In this document: piece after piece, positions 1 to 9,095 of the stretch
How the letters are laid out: each line of letters starts with the position of its first letter
Numbering within the stretch: the stretch's first letter is position 1
DNA from: Clostridium sp. KNHs214
Lineage (GTDB): Bacteria > Bacillota > Clostridia > Clostridiales > Clostridiaceae
NCBI RefSeq assembly: GCF_000744935.1
Contig: NZ_JQMW01000009.1
Location: forward strand, 1,240,001-1,304,000
Direction: 5' to 3'
Length of the DNA stretch: 64,000 nucleotides
Made by a program: the position numbers and the translations under genes
Notes under the pieces: model-generated
The model's database searches: none
Told to the model about the DNA's origin: nothing
Seen by the model: only the letters and a program-made list of their open reading frames with translations

Positions 1-444
1 TTTATAGAAAAGTTTTTCATTTCCTTTAGAGGATCTTCCTATAGTCTTTGCCGTCCCAATAAAACTTTCTATACTTAATTTGGGCGCCATAGACGAATTT
101 TTACCATTTATTGTAAATCCTTTTATATTTACATCTTTTCCCTCTATTAAGTTTTTGGTAAACCCCTTAGGAATTTGGATTACATAGTCACTTTTAAAAT
201 TAATTAAAGCTTCCTTTGCTTCAGATTCCTTTAAATAATTTATTTTATTTTCCTTACTTAATTGTTCTATAAGAATTTTTGTAAGTTTAGTCCTATCCTG
301 ATCAATAACTCCAATATAAAATTTACCTCCACCATTATTAAACTTCATAATAAAAAATATAAGAATTATTGGAAAAATAACCATAAATAAAAGGTTAGTT
401 TTTGATTTAAATATCCTCTTTAAATTATTTCTAAATATAGTCAT
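1..444 (-). CDS. ABC-2 type permease, N-terminal part (cut by window edge)
   Basis: Reading leftward from an ATG at 444, the frame stays open to the window edge, giving about 148 residues. After a basic start (MTIFRNNLKRIFKSK) comes one strongly hydrophobic helix, then a soluble extracytoplasmic stretch. This is the usual N-terminus of an ABC-2/YhgE-type export permease. The start overlaps the TGA stop of the preceding permease (ATGA, 441-444), which implies translational coupling. It is the third gene of an ATPase-permease-permease operon, so the exporter probably has two different membrane subunits. The substrate is not visible. The C-terminal membrane helices lie outside the window. Confidence 0.85.
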   Translation of the reverse strand, partial: MTIFRNNLKRIFKSKTNLLFMVIFPIILIFFIMKFNNGGGKFYIGVIDQDRTKLTKILIEQLSKENKINYLKESEAKEALINFKSDYVIQIPKGFTKNLIEGKDVNIKGFTINGKNSSMAPKLSIESFIGTAKTIGRSSKGNEKLFYK

Positions 445-1577
445 TGCAAAGGCCTCCTTCTTTCTGCTGCTATAGATATAACCATACATAATGCTATTCC
501 AATCCACATGGTTAAAATACTAAAATTGACTAATTTTATATTTGAACCGTATATTAAATTGAACATTGCATTATGAGCCATACCGTTTGGTACAAACTGT
601 ACTATCTTATGGTAAACCCCACTATTACTGGAAATTTTTGTATACCCTCCAGATATAAATGTAAAAATTACAATGAACATATTTAAGATTCCATTGGCTT
701 TTTCATCTTTTCTAACCAATGTGCCTACTGTCATTCCTATAAAATTACATAGTACCGCCATGCTAAATATAATAAATACTATCAATCCTATATTACTGCC
801 ATAGTTAGCTTTAAAAGCATATTTTGCAATGAGCATTAATATTAATCCTTCAAGAAATACTGTTAATACCGATGCACTAATATATCCAATTAAAATTTCT
901 ATTTTTTTTGTTGGAGTATTCTTAACTCTTTTTCCCTCTTCATTATATATTTCTCCTGTAGCATACCTTCCATAAAGCGAACCATACATAAGTGTCATAA
1001 CCAGCATGGTTACAGCATAATAGTCTATAGCTTCTGGGATTTTACCACTAATATCAATAGATGAATCAACTATGGTGCTTTTATCCACTACATAGTTTCC
1101 CTTTCCCCCTATAGTGTAAGAAGCATAAACTGAATTTTCTCCATTTACAAATCCTTTTAAAACATTTTTTACAACTTCCGTTTGTATATTAGTTCTTTCA
1201 TTATATAAATGTATACCCACCTTTTTACCACTTTTTATATTTTCCGTAGAATCTTTATCTATATATATAAAAGCACTTTTATCATCAGCTTTTATACTTT
1301 CTATTCCCTCTTTTTTACTTTTCACCTTTTTCGCTTCTACCATATCCTTTAATTCATGGGATGTGATATATTTTTCAAAATTTTCAGAAGCAACACTTGT
1401 ATCTCCACTATAATAGTATACCCTTGCTTTTCCTATATCCCCAGGCGCATATTCACTTTTTAAAGCAGTACCAAGGATTAGTATAAGGATTACAGGAAGA
1501 AGCAGCATATTAGCTAAACTTTTTCTATCTCTAAAATTTCTTTTCAAATTATAAAATATTATATATAAAATCTTCAT
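441..1577 (-). CDS. ABC-2 type export permease
   Basis: 378 residues. One N-terminal transmembrane helix (about residues 20-40) is followed by a roughly 130-residue extracytoplasmic domain and then a C-terminal block of five or more helices (about 180-370). This is the ABC2_membrane_3 / YhgE-like layout. The start has a strong AGGGGG ribosome binding site. It lies 9 bp after the ATPase gene and overlaps the next permease by 4 bp. The paired permease suggests a heterodimeric channel. Export of a drug, peptide or lipid is typical of the family; the substrate cannot be read from the sequence. Confidence 0.88.
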   Translation of the reverse strand: MKILYIIFYNLKRNFRDRKSLANMLLLPVILILILGTALKSEYAPGDIGKARVYYYSGDTSVASENFEKYITSHELKDMVEAKKVKSKKEGIESIKADDKSAFIYIDKDSTENIKSGKKVGIHLYNERTNIQTEVVKNVLKGFVNGENSVYASYTIGGKGNYVVDKSTIVDSSIDISGKIPEAIDYYAVTMLVMTLMYGSLYGRYATGEIYNEEGKRVKNTPTKKIEILIGYISASVLTVFLEGLILMLIAKYAFKANYGSNIGLIVFIIFSMAVLCNFIGMTVGTLVRKDEKANGILNMFIVIFTFISGGYTKISSNSGVYHKIVQFVPNGMAHNAMFNLIYGSNIKLVNFSILTMWIGIALCMVISIAAERRRPLQ

Positions 1578-1586
1578 AGCTACCCC

Positions 1587-2519
1587 CTAATTTCTTAACT
1601 TTCTACCTGTAAGAGTTAGAAACACACCTTCTAAAGTTGGCTTATCCACATTTATTTTATTTATATCTATACCATTATTTACAATAGCATCTATTATTGC
1701 CCCTAGGTTCTTACTGTTTTTATTTGATACCACTTCCATAGAATTTTCATCTACAATACAATCCTTTACCCCTGGTATTTTTTTTATATTTTCTACTATG
1801 GTATAGTTAACGCCAGAAAGTTCCATGGTTATTTTATCTTCTGTAGAAATAAGTGCCTTCAATTCTTCATTTGTACCTCTTGCAATTATCTTCCCTTTAT
1901 CCATTATTACTATTTCATCACATATCTCTTCTATTTCTTCCATGTAATGAGAAGTATATATTACCGTTGACCCCATTTGGTTTAATTTTTTTACAGAATT
2001 TAATATATGCTTTCTGGATTGCGGATCTATTCCTACTGTAGGTTCATCCATAATTATTAATTTAGGCTTATGCACTATAGCACAAGCAATGTTAAGTCGC
2101 CTCCTCATTCCACCGGAATACTCATTGGGATAATCTTTTCTTCTATCCCAAAGCCCAGTAAACTCTAAAGCTTCTTTTACACCATTCTTTAATTTTTCAC
2201 CCTTAAGTCCATACAATCTACCAAAAAAAGTGACATTCTCATAAGCCTTTAAATCCTCGAATAAAGCAATATCCTGAGGTATAATGCCTATCTGAGCTTT
2301 TATCTCCATTTCATTTGCCCATAATTCTTTACCAAAAACTTTTATTTCACCTGAGTCTATTTTTGAAAGACCTATTATAGTATTTATAGTAGTGGTTTTA
2401 CCAGCACCATTAGGTCCTAATAATCCAAATATCTGTCCTTCCTTTATAGCTAAACTGGCATTATCCACTGCTAAAAATTCTCCATATCTTTTTACTAAAT
2501 TTTTTATTTCTAGTATCAT
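1587..2519 (-). CDS. ABC exporter ATP-binding protein
   Basis: 310 residues, the usual length for an ABC-2 partner ATPase (CcmA/DrrA type). Walker A is GPNGAGKTT (about residues 36-44), the signature is YSGGMRRR (about 134), Walker B is LIIMDEPTVGID (about 156) and the switch His is in YTSHYMEE. The C-terminal about 90 residues form the accessory domain common in DrrA-type ATPases. First gene of the operon, with an AGGGGG ribosome binding site before ATG 2519. Its upstream region carries an 85-bp module also found before the unknown membrane protein at 6525-8099, suggesting shared control. Confidence 0.92.
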   Translation of the reverse strand: MILEIKNLVKRYGEFLAVDNASLAIKEGQIFGLLGPNGAGKTTTINTIIGLSKIDSGEIKVFGKELWANEMEIKAQIGIIPQDIALFEDLKAYENVTFFGRLYGLKGEKLKNGVKEALEFTGLWDRRKDYPNEYSGGMRRRLNIACAIVHKPKLIIMDEPTVGIDPQSRKHILNSVKKLNQMGSTVIYTSHYMEEIEEICDEIVIMDKGKIIARGTNEELKALISTEDKITMELSGVNYTIVENIKKIPGVKDCIVDENSMEVVSNKNSKNLGAIIDAIVNNGIDINKINVDKPTLEGVFLTLTGRKLRN

Positions 2520-2617
2520 AATATCCCCCTCTTTCTACAATCTTTATCTGTAATCTAATAGCTCAAATGGCACATATCCTATAAGTTAAATATGCATTAC
2601 TGCTTCTATAATATTAT

Positions 2618-2700
2618 AGTACTAAAATTACCAGCTTCATTATAGTGATAAAAATAATAAATATAGGATGACATTTGTCACATTTTCATTAATAACCTTT
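2618..2700 (-). promoter_or_regulatory. Shared upstream module, copy 1, with 12-bp palindrome
   Basis: About 85 bp upstream of the exporter operon closely match 8261-8345. The core is TGACATTTGTCA at 2669-2680, a perfect inverted repeat with 5-bp arms and a 2-bp spacer, flanked by conserved AT-rich blocks. The minus strand has two TATAAT-like boxes here. The architecture fits an operator for a dimeric regulator overlapping a promoter. No regulator gene lies next to it inside the window. Confidence 0.6.
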
Positions 2701-2814
2701 AATTAAGTAAAAAAATACCTATTAGCATAACAAGTAGATTACCTATTATTTATTGAAAATATCTCTTTGATTTATAAGTCGAAAAATGTTACTATTTGTA
2801 AGAGGTGAGACAAT

Positions 2815-3555
2815 GTGTATGGAAATTTAATGATTTCTATGGAAAATATAATTAAGAATTTTGGGCATGTTCAAGCATTGAGAGGTGCCAATTTTTACGC
2901 TCATAAAGGCAAGGTTACTGCTTTAGTTGGAGACAATGGCTCTGGTAAAAGCACACTTATTAAAATTCTTTGCGGTATTTTATACCCTGACAAAGGTACT
3001 ATAAACATTAATAATAAAAGTTTTAAATACCTTACACCTAAAAAGGCCATACAAAATGGTATATCTTCCGTATATCAAGATTTAGCTCTTGATAATGAAA
3101 AAGATTGTTCTGGTAATATTTTTCTTGGTAGAGAAAAAACAAAGTTTGGATTTTGGCTAGATAAAAAACGCATGGAAAAAGAGACCGAATCTTTACTTAA
3201 CAATCTTAATATAAATATTCAAGATATAACATTACCTGTTGGATATCTTTCTGGTGGACAACGTCAAGCTCTTGCCATAGCTCGTGCTATTCATCAAAAT
3301 ACAGATATTATAGTTTTAGATGAACCCACTTCAGCTATGGGGCTTAAGGAAACTAATGCGGTTATGGATATTATACATTCCCTAAAAGATATGGATAAAA
3401 CTATAATAATTATCAGCCATAATCTTTTTCAAGTTTTTGATATAGCGGATTATGTCTGTGTTATGAAATCTGGAAGATGTGGAAATCCTATTTTAACTAA
3501 GGAAAGTACCCCTGAACACATTAATAGGCTAATTGTTGGAGGTTATGATGAATAA
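2815..3555 (+). CDS. Sugar-type ABC importer ATPase (single domain)
   Basis: 246 residues with Walker A GDNGSGKST, signature LSGGQRQA and Walker B IIVLDEPTSAMG, typical of the ribose/CUT2 family. Usual RbsA proteins have two ABC domains (about 500 residues); this has one, like FrcA, so it should work as a homodimer. A GTG start at 2815 is chosen because AGAGGTGAG lies 6 bp upstream; ATG 2830 is the alternative. The stop overlaps the permease start by 8 bp. It energises the importer formed with the next two genes. Confidence 0.9.
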   Translation: MYGNLMISMENIIKNFGHVQALRGANFYAHKGKVTALVGDNGSGKSTLIKILCGILYPDKGTININNKSFKYLTPKKAIQNGISSVYQDLALDNEKDCSGNIFLGREKTKFGFWLDKKRMEKETESLLNNLNINIQDITLPVGYLSGGQRQALAIARAIHQNTDIIVLDEPTSAMGLKETNAVMDIIHSLKDMDKTIIIISHNLFQVFDIADYVCVMKSGRCGNPILTKESTPEHINRLIVGGYDE

Positions 3556-4504
3556 GTCTTTTAAATTTTTTGCAAAACACTCTTCGCAGATATTGCTTTT
3601 ATGTGTGCTTTTTATATTATGCATTTTTTTTAATTGTAATTCTAAATTCTTTCTCACTTCTAAAAATATCTATAATATTTTCGAATCCGTATCTATTTAC
3701 TTAATCTTAGCAATTGGCATGAATTTTGTTATTGCCTCTGGTGCAATCGATTTATCTGCTGGTTCCATGGTTTCATTATGTGGAGTAATTATGGCACTTT
3801 CCATGCATATGGGTATTTCTGTAAAATTGTCAATTACTATAGGTATCCTTTCTGGTACTATTATGGGATTTCTTAATGGCGCTGCCATACATTTTACATC
3901 TATTAACGCTTTTGTTATTACCCTGGCCACAGCTTCTATTTATAGGGGGTTAGCTTTAATTCTTACAAAAGGAATTCCCATAACAAAATTTCCCAATGAT
4001 TTTTTATTTTTCGGGAAAAGCCAAGTTGATAAAATCAACCCTTCTATTATAATTGCAATTATTGTATTTATAGTTTCAATGATATTAATGCATAAGGTTA
4101 AATGGGGTCAATACATAAAAGCATTGGGTGGAAATAAATCTGCTCTTCAGCGTGTTGGTGTTAAGTGTGGGATTTATAGAATTACATGTCATATGGCTTT
4201 AGGCATACTTGCCTCATTAGTTGGATTAATTATAACAGCTAGGCTTAATTGCGCTGAAGCAAATGCAGGTTTAGGAATGGAACTAGATTCTATAACTGCT
4301 GTTATTATGGGCGGAACTTTAATGAGTGGTGGAAATGCAAAACTTTTTGGCACAGCCATTTCCGTTTTATTATTAGGCGTTATTCGAAATGGTTTAACAA
4401 TTCTTAGTGTTTCATCTTATTATCAACAATTTTTCATAGGTATTCTTTTATTTTTTTCTGTTGTTTTTGCAGAATTTCGTAAAAGAAAAAAGATTCAAAT
4501 ATAA
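3548..4504 (+). CDS. Ribose-type ABC importer permease
   Basis: About 318 residues, nearly all membrane helices (roughly 8-10), of the RbsC/BPD_transp_2 family. Recognisable stretches are IGMNFVIASGAIDLSAGS and ITAVIMGGTLMSGG. ATG 3548 is chosen because GGAGG (3538-3542) gives 5 bp spacing; ATG 3545 is too close, and the frame extends back to a TTG at 3533. It overlaps the ATPase gene by 8 bp, and the binding protein follows after 20 bp. It forms the membrane channel of the importer, probably as a homodimer. Confidence 0.9.
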   Translation: MNKSFKFFAKHSSQILLLCVLFILCIFFNCNSKFFLTSKNIYNIFESVSIYLILAIGMNFVIASGAIDLSAGSMVSLCGVIMALSMHMGISVKLSITIGILSGTIMGFLNGAAIHFTSINAFVITLATASIYRGLALILTKGIPITKFPNDFLFFGKSQVDKINPSIIIAIIVFIVSMILMHKVKWGQYIKALGGNKSALQRVGVKCGIYRITCHMALGILASLVGLIITARLNCAEANAGLGMELDSITAVIMGGTLMSGGNAKLFGTAISVLLLGVIRNGLTILSVSSYYQQFFIGILLFFSVVFAEFRKRKKIQI

Positions 4505-4524
4505 TAACAAAGGAGAATTAAAAA

Positions 4525-5622
4525 ATGAAAAAACTTATTACATTATTTCTAGCTATTTTTATGTCATTAAGCGTAGTGGGCTGTGGCAACAATAACGAAT
4601 CCAAAAAAAATACTAGCTCTGAGAAAAAAAATACTGTTCAAAGCAATAATTCAACCAATAAGGAAGCCTCAACAAAAAGCACTGCAATCCTTAAGCAAAT
4701 GGAAGAAGATCTTACTAAACAATTAGGTTCTCTACCTACCAAAGGTAAAAATGAAAAAATTGGAGTGCTTATAATTTCTCTAACAAATCCATTTTGGGTT
4801 AATATGAAAGAGTGTTATGAAAATGCTGGTAAAAATCTTGGTATTAATGTAGAAGTTTTAACTGGAACTACAGAAGGTGATAAAGCTTCTCAACTTGAAA
4901 CCTTAATGACCATGGCAACCAAGGACTATGATGCTATTATTGTATCTCCTATCGAAGGAACAAATCTTAATCCTGGAATTGTGAAATGCAATCAAAATGG
5001 TATTCCAGTTATTAATTTAGGCCCTGGTGTTGACACAGAAGCCTTAAAAAAGCTTGGCGGTAAACTTGATGGTAAAATAACAGTTGATTTTAAAGAACAA
5101 GGAAAAATGGTTGCAAAAGATATGATTTCTCGCATGGGTGGTAGTGGCGAAGTTGCTATTCTTCAAGGTTTAGCAGGTGCTGGCCAAAGTGAAGGCAGAA
5201 CACTAGGAGCTAAAGAATACTTTCAAAGCAAAAAGGATGTAAAATTAGTAGCTACTCAACCATGTAATTGGGATGCTAATCTTGCTTTTGATGCAACAAA
5301 AACTATTGTACAAGCTAATCCTAAATTAAAAGGAATATTTGCTTGTAATGATGTTATGGCTCTTGCAGCTACTGAAGCATTAAAGTCTATAGGTAGAGAC
5401 GATGTCCTTGTTTATGGTGTAGATTTTACAAAAGATGCTAAAGCTTCTATAAAAGAAGGCACTATGATGGGAAGTGTCACTTACTCTAGCCAAGTATATA
5501 CAAAAGCTGCTCTTTTAATGGCCATGAAAGCTGCACAAGGTCATAAACTTTCTAAAGCGGTATATTCTCCGTTAACTCTTGTTACACAAGATAATATAAA
5601 AGACTATGAAAACTGGAAATAA
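4525..5622 (+). CDS. Ribose-type substrate-binding lipoprotein
   Basis: 365 residues. The signal peptide MKKLITLFLAIFMSLSVVGC ends in a lipobox with Cys20, followed by an Asn/Ser/Lys-rich linker (about 21-60), so the protein is lipid-anchored outside the membrane. The rest is a Peripla_BP_4 fold related to RbsB. IGVLIISLTNPFW begins the first lobe and FACNDVMALAATEAL is the usual hinge-region motif. The start has AAGGAG about 8 bp upstream. Ligand inference: family members bind pentoses, hexoses, autoinducer-2 or ribosides, and the following PsuG-like gene favours a ribosyl compound. Confidence 0.9.
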   Translation: MKKLITLFLAIFMSLSVVGCGNNNESKKNTSSEKKNTVQSNNSTNKEASTKSTAILKQMEEDLTKQLGSLPTKGKNEKIGVLIISLTNPFWVNMKECYENAGKNLGINVEVLTGTTEGDKASQLETLMTMATKDYDAIIVSPIEGTNLNPGIVKCNQNGIPVINLGPGVDTEALKKLGGKLDGKITVDFKEQGKMVAKDMISRMGGSGEVAILQGLAGAGQSEGRTLGAKEYFQSKKDVKLVATQPCNWDANLAFDATKTIVQANPKLKGIFACNDVMALAATEALKSIGRDDVLVYGVDFTKDAKASIKEGTMMGSVTYSSQVYTKAALLMAMKAAQGHKLSKAVYSPLTLVTQDNIKDYENWK

Positions 5623-6397
5623 ACCTAATTTTTTAGTTGAAACAGCATTACTTACTCATGGTCTTTCTTCTATATGTAATGAGCAGCTAGTAAAATCCTG
5701 GGATAATACAGATTCTAACCTTGCATGGATAGAATCTGGGAATATAATTGTTGGGAATATTAATGAATTTTTAAACTTTAGAAATAGAGCAGATTCATTA
5801 ATACGTATAGATTGTTTTTTACTGGAAAATACCTTGAAAGGAAAACTTTCAGGTGCCCTTACTGCCTCTGGTACTATGGCAGTTTGTGAAAAGTATAATA
5901 TACCTTTAGCTGTAACCTGTGGCATGGGTGGAATTGGAGATATTAAAGGTGAAGAATTATGTCCTGACTTGCCAGCTATCTATAAATTGCCTGTAGCTTT
6001 AATTGCCACATCTCCTAAGGATATGCTGGATATAAAAGCTACTATTGAATGGTTGATGTCAAAGAATGTTACAGTGCTTGGATACAAAAGTGACTCATGC
6101 AATGGATTTATGTTTAATGGAGAAAAAGTTAAACTTTCTGGAGTTTATAATGGAGATTTTCTTCGTGGCAAAACTCTTCTTCTTAGACAAATACCAGTTA
6201 ATAAACGATTAAAAAATTTAGAAATAATTGATTTAGCTATTAAGGCGGGTAAAGAAGCCGAGAAAAAAGGAATGTACTATCACCCTGCTGCAAATGCTGT
6301 TATAGACAAATTATCTAATGGCTTATCTTCACTATTACAACTTGAATCTCTAATAGTTAATAGAAACTGGGCTTATGAAATTACCCGTAAAATCTAA
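5606..6397 (+). CDS. Pseudouridine-5'-phosphate glycosidase-like protein
   Basis: 263 residues; E. coli PsuG has 312. I recognise the family from ETALLTHGL (PsuG ESTIISHGM), CGMGGIGDIKGEE (GGIGGVHRGAE) and TSPKDMLDIKATIEWL (AKSILDLGLTTEYL). The Glu, both Lys and the late Asn (near VNRNWAYEI) that matter in PsuG appear to be kept; the metal-site Asp may be the one in CPDLPAI. PsuG converts pseudouridine 5'-phosphate reversibly to uracil and ribose 5-phosphate. The ATG lies inside the end of the lipoprotein gene (17 bp overlap) with no clear ribosome binding site, so it is probably translated by coupling. No PsuK-type kinase is in the window. It may act on another C- or N-riboside. Confidence 0.75.
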   Translation: MKTGNKPNFLVETALLTHGLSSICNEQLVKSWDNTDSNLAWIESGNIIVGNINEFLNFRNRADSLIRIDCFLLENTLKGKLSGALTASGTMAVCEKYNIPLAVTCGMGGIGDIKGEELCPDLPAIYKLPVALIATSPKDMLDIKATIEWLMSKNVTVLGYKSDSCNGFMFNGEKVKLSGVYNGDFLRGKTLLLRQIPVNKRLKNLEIIDLAIKAGKEAEKKGMYYHPAANAVIDKLSNGLSSLLQLESLIVNRNWAYEITRKI

Positions 6398-6421
6398 ATT
6401 CTTTTATATAATAAAACAGTT

Positions 6422-6484
6422 AAAAGTACCCTTTAAAAATATATGCATAAAAAGAAACCATGCTAATCTTAAAGGGTACCTTTC
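6422..6484. terminator. Probable terminator between convergent genes
   Basis: AAAGTACCCTTTAA (about 6423) pairs with TTAAAGGGTACCTTT (about 6469). The loop is long (about 33 nt) and the T-tract is weak. It sits between the importer operon (+) and the membrane protein gene (-), so it could serve both. Confidence 0.5.
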
Positions 6485-6524
6485 AATACTTTATTTTTAA
6501 TAATTTTCTAAACAATCAAAAACC

Positions 6525-8099
6525 TTAAAGCATGTATGGTGCAAAAACCATTAAAGTAAAAACAGAATCAAGTATTAAATAAGGCATAAATTTTGCTATT
6601 GGCATAGCATCTAAATCATCCTTATAATTCAAATAACCAAATACATAAAATATTAAGCTAATTATAAAACATATAAAAAATCCTAATAATACAGAAGAAA
6701 GCTGTTTAGGTAAATAAAACTTAAAATTCTTATAGTTAGTGATATAGATAGCCTCACATTTTATTAAAAATGTCATTATAGATACTGTAACAAATAAAAT
6801 TTTCTTGGATTTTTCCTGTAATCTATATTCTAAAAAACTAATAATACTCATTACCATAACTGCAGGTAGTATCCATTTTAATCCTAGTATAATCACATAA
6901 ATCAATGCATACATAAAGCCTTGTGCAGTATCTTGGGCAGATATTATTTTTTCTTCTTTTTTTGCGTTATTATTTTCCTTCTTAAAATCCTCTTTAGTAG
7001 ATGTAAAATATACATCATAGCTCTCACTTTCTGGTACATAATCACAATATATTGCTGTATCCTCATTAATAGCGGCATTAGAGGATATTTTTGCTGATTT
7101 AGATACAAAATTTCCTACAGAAATTTCATTATCTTTTAAATAAAATTCTACTAAATCTTCATATTGCTTTTTTATACCAAAATATCTTGATACTTGGCCT
7201 AAGAATTTAGCTTTTCCATTTTCAGTAGAAATAAATTGTATATCTTTTACTTCGTCTATGCCTTGTAGGTTAACTATATTCATTGATTTCTTTTCCAAAT
7301 TACTCAATTCAAAACTATATCGTTCTGTACTAAATCCTTTCTTTGTTTTTTTAAACATAATAAGGTAAGCGTATTTGTGGTCAAATCCTAAAGCAGTATT
7401 TAAAATACCTTGACCTAATGGTAAGTTTAAAGCACATAAATTTCTTAAGTCACTTATTTCTCCATTTTTATAATAACAAGATTTTATATACCCATCTTTT
7501 GTAATAAACATTAACATGTATTTATCCTTTGCAACTTCTACAGCCCTTAGTAAATTTGCTCCATTTACTTCAATAAATTTATTAGTATCTTTAATAAAAT
7601 CTACTATTTCTATCTTTTTGTCATAAGCTCTTAAGAGTATTTTTTCATTCACTTGAAATGATTCATTAACACCATTTATTTTTCCTTCATTTATTTTGTT
7701 TAATCTATTATCTACTTCTACATAGTTTTCTGCATTCTCATTTAGTTTAATGCAATCCCAACTTATAAAATATCCTTGCTGCTTTTTTATAAAGCTCAGA
7801 TTATTTATCATACTGCCATCAATAGATATTTCTTTGCTATTAATTAAATTTCCTAAATTATCTATTTGTAAAAATGTTAACTTATTACTGTTATTTAGTA
7901 ATATCAAATATCCTTCTGAGTTTTTATAAAACCTAGGTGGAGATTTAACCTCAGCATTTGTTATCTTTTTACCTTTACCCCACTTTTCAGAAGGTGGTTC
8001 TTTATTTACATCAAAACTTAACTTATACTGTGATACTAAAATAAATACCATTAATATGACTGTTACCCATATAAAAGTTTTTTTCAACTTTTTATCCAT
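6525..8099 (-). CDS. Large membrane protein of unknown function
   Basis: 524 residues. One N-terminal helix (about 9-25) anchors a roughly 370-residue extracytoplasmic domain rich in short beta-like segments, possibly a propeller, followed by a C-terminal block of four or five helices (about 395-524). I do not recognise a family. There is no lipobox and no catalytic motif. ATG 8099 has an AGGGGG ribosome binding site. The gene stands alone, ending at the bidirectional hairpin near 6450. Its upstream module (8261-8345) matches that of the ABC exporter operon, so the two may be controlled together in an envelope or drug response. That link is inference. Confidence 0.8.
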   Translation of the reverse strand: MDKKLKKTFIWVTVILMVFILVSQYKLSFDVNKEPPSEKWGKGKKITNAEVKSPPRFYKNSEGYLILLNNSNKLTFLQIDNLGNLINSKEISIDGSMINNLSFIKKQQGYFISWDCIKLNENAENYVEVDNRLNKINEGKINGVNESFQVNEKILLRAYDKKIEIVDFIKDTNKFIEVNGANLLRAVEVAKDKYMLMFITKDGYIKSCYYKNGEISDLRNLCALNLPLGQGILNTALGFDHKYAYLIMFKKTKKGFSTERYSFELSNLEKKSMNIVNLQGIDEVKDIQFISTENGKAKFLGQVSRYFGIKKQYEDLVEFYLKDNEISVGNFVSKSAKISSNAAINEDTAIYCDYVPESESYDVYFTSTKEDFKKENNNAKKEEKIISAQDTAQGFMYALIYVIILGLKWILPAVMVMSIISFLEYRLQEKSKKILFVTVSIMTFLIKCEAIYITNYKNFKFYLPKQLSSVLLGFFICFIISLIFYVFGYLNYKDDLDAMPIAKFMPYLILDSVFTLMVFAPYML

Positions 8100-8260
8100 T
8101 TTTACCCCCTATCTGGTATCATGTAATGGGAAATACATTACTGTAAATGTCATTTCATTTACCATAATTCTTTCCCAAAAACCCTTATTTAAAGTATAAT
8201 AAAATTCTCTCTTTCTATATTTTTATATGATACCAATTAAATACAATATCTTTTCTATAA

Positions 8261-8345
8261 TAATACTAAAATTGCCAATTTATTTGTAGTGATAAAAATA
8301 ATAAATATACCATGACATTTGTCACCTTTTCATTAATAATTCTTT
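8261..8345 (-). promoter_or_regulatory. Shared upstream module, copy 2, with 12-bp palindrome
   Basis: Second copy of the module seen at 2618-2700, including the same TGACATTTGTCA palindrome (8313-8324) and its AT-rich flanks. It lies about 215 bp upstream of ATG 8099. Conservation of the whole block between unrelated genes suggests a promoter plus operator, not coding descent. Confidence 0.6.
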
Positions 8346-8361
8346 ATGTAACTTATAAAAA

Positions 8362-8400
8362 TGAAATTCCAGTAAAAATTTTATTTTTACTGGAATTTCA
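8362..8400 (-). terminator. Strong hairpin terminator after GNAT gene
   Basis: A perfect 18-bp inverted repeat (8362-8379 with 8383-8400) with a 3-nt loop, followed on the minus strand by TTTTTAT. It would stop transcripts of the acetyltransferase gene before the next promoter module. The plus-strand side is also T-rich. Confidence 0.8.
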
Positions 8401-8558
8401 CTTTTATATTATAATTATAGTGCATTACCTCATTTCAATAAGTAAAGTTAGACTATTTTTCATCAACTCTCTACTCTTTATGTTCAAAGACACTGCGTTT
8501 AAATCAAACCTTAAAAACAATTATAATTCATGCACTCCTTTTTATAAACATAATAATT

Positions 8559-9095
8559 CTATTTAATGCTTTTTTGCATTTGTAAAATTTTATATTTTTT
8601 ATTTGCTATTTCTCCTTCACATATATGAAACGTTTTAAAGTTTAATTTTTCATACACCTTTATTGCTCTTTTATTAAATGCAGCAACACCACATCTAACA
8701 TATTCTCCTTTGTAGTCATACTCCCTTACCGCAAAATTAATACATTCTGAGACAAATTCTACTCCTAATCCTTTGCCGCACAATTCTGGTTTCAATCCCC
8801 ATCCAATCCACATTTCATATATATTTTCACAATTATTTCTAACTATGCTATATTCAACGTATCCGTCATCTTCAGATGATTCATCTTCTTCTGTAAAAAA
8901 TTCTATTGTTAACTCTCCTAAAAGCTTGTCTTGCTCATTTAAAACTGCAAATCTTCCTACTCCCCAAGTTTCTTTACACAACAAAAATTCCTCTTCATTT
9001 ATGTAGTCATATATATGATATTCCCCATTATATTTCCAATTATCAATCATTTCCTTTGCATATTCCAAGTTCATTGGAACAAATTTAAATTTCAA
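8559..9095 (-). CDS. GNAT family N-acetyltransferase
   Basis: 178 residues, RimJ/RimL type. The acetyl-CoA binding motif A region reads LCGKGLGVEFVSECINFAV (about 110-128), and GVAAFNKRAIKVYEKLNF is the typical motif B end. The start is TTG 9095, supported by AGGGGAT 5 bp upstream. An ATG seven codons later is the alternative. It stands alone. The substrate (protein N-terminus, antibiotic or metabolite) cannot be told from sequence. Confidence 0.85.
   Translation of the reverse strand: MKFKFVPMNLEYAKEMIDNWKYNGEYHIYDYINEEEFLLCKETWGVGRFAVLNEQDKLLGELTIEFFTEEDESSEDDGYVEYSIVRNNCENIYEMWIGWGLKPELCGKGLGVEFVSECINFAVREYDYKGEYVRCGVAAFNKRAIKVYEKLNFKTFHICEGEIANKKYKILQMQKSIK

Noticed and set aside
8312-8566. 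84-codon plus-strand frame
   Set aside because: It covers the shared operator module and an 18-bp terminator stem, has no ribosome binding site and has AT-rich low-complexity composition.
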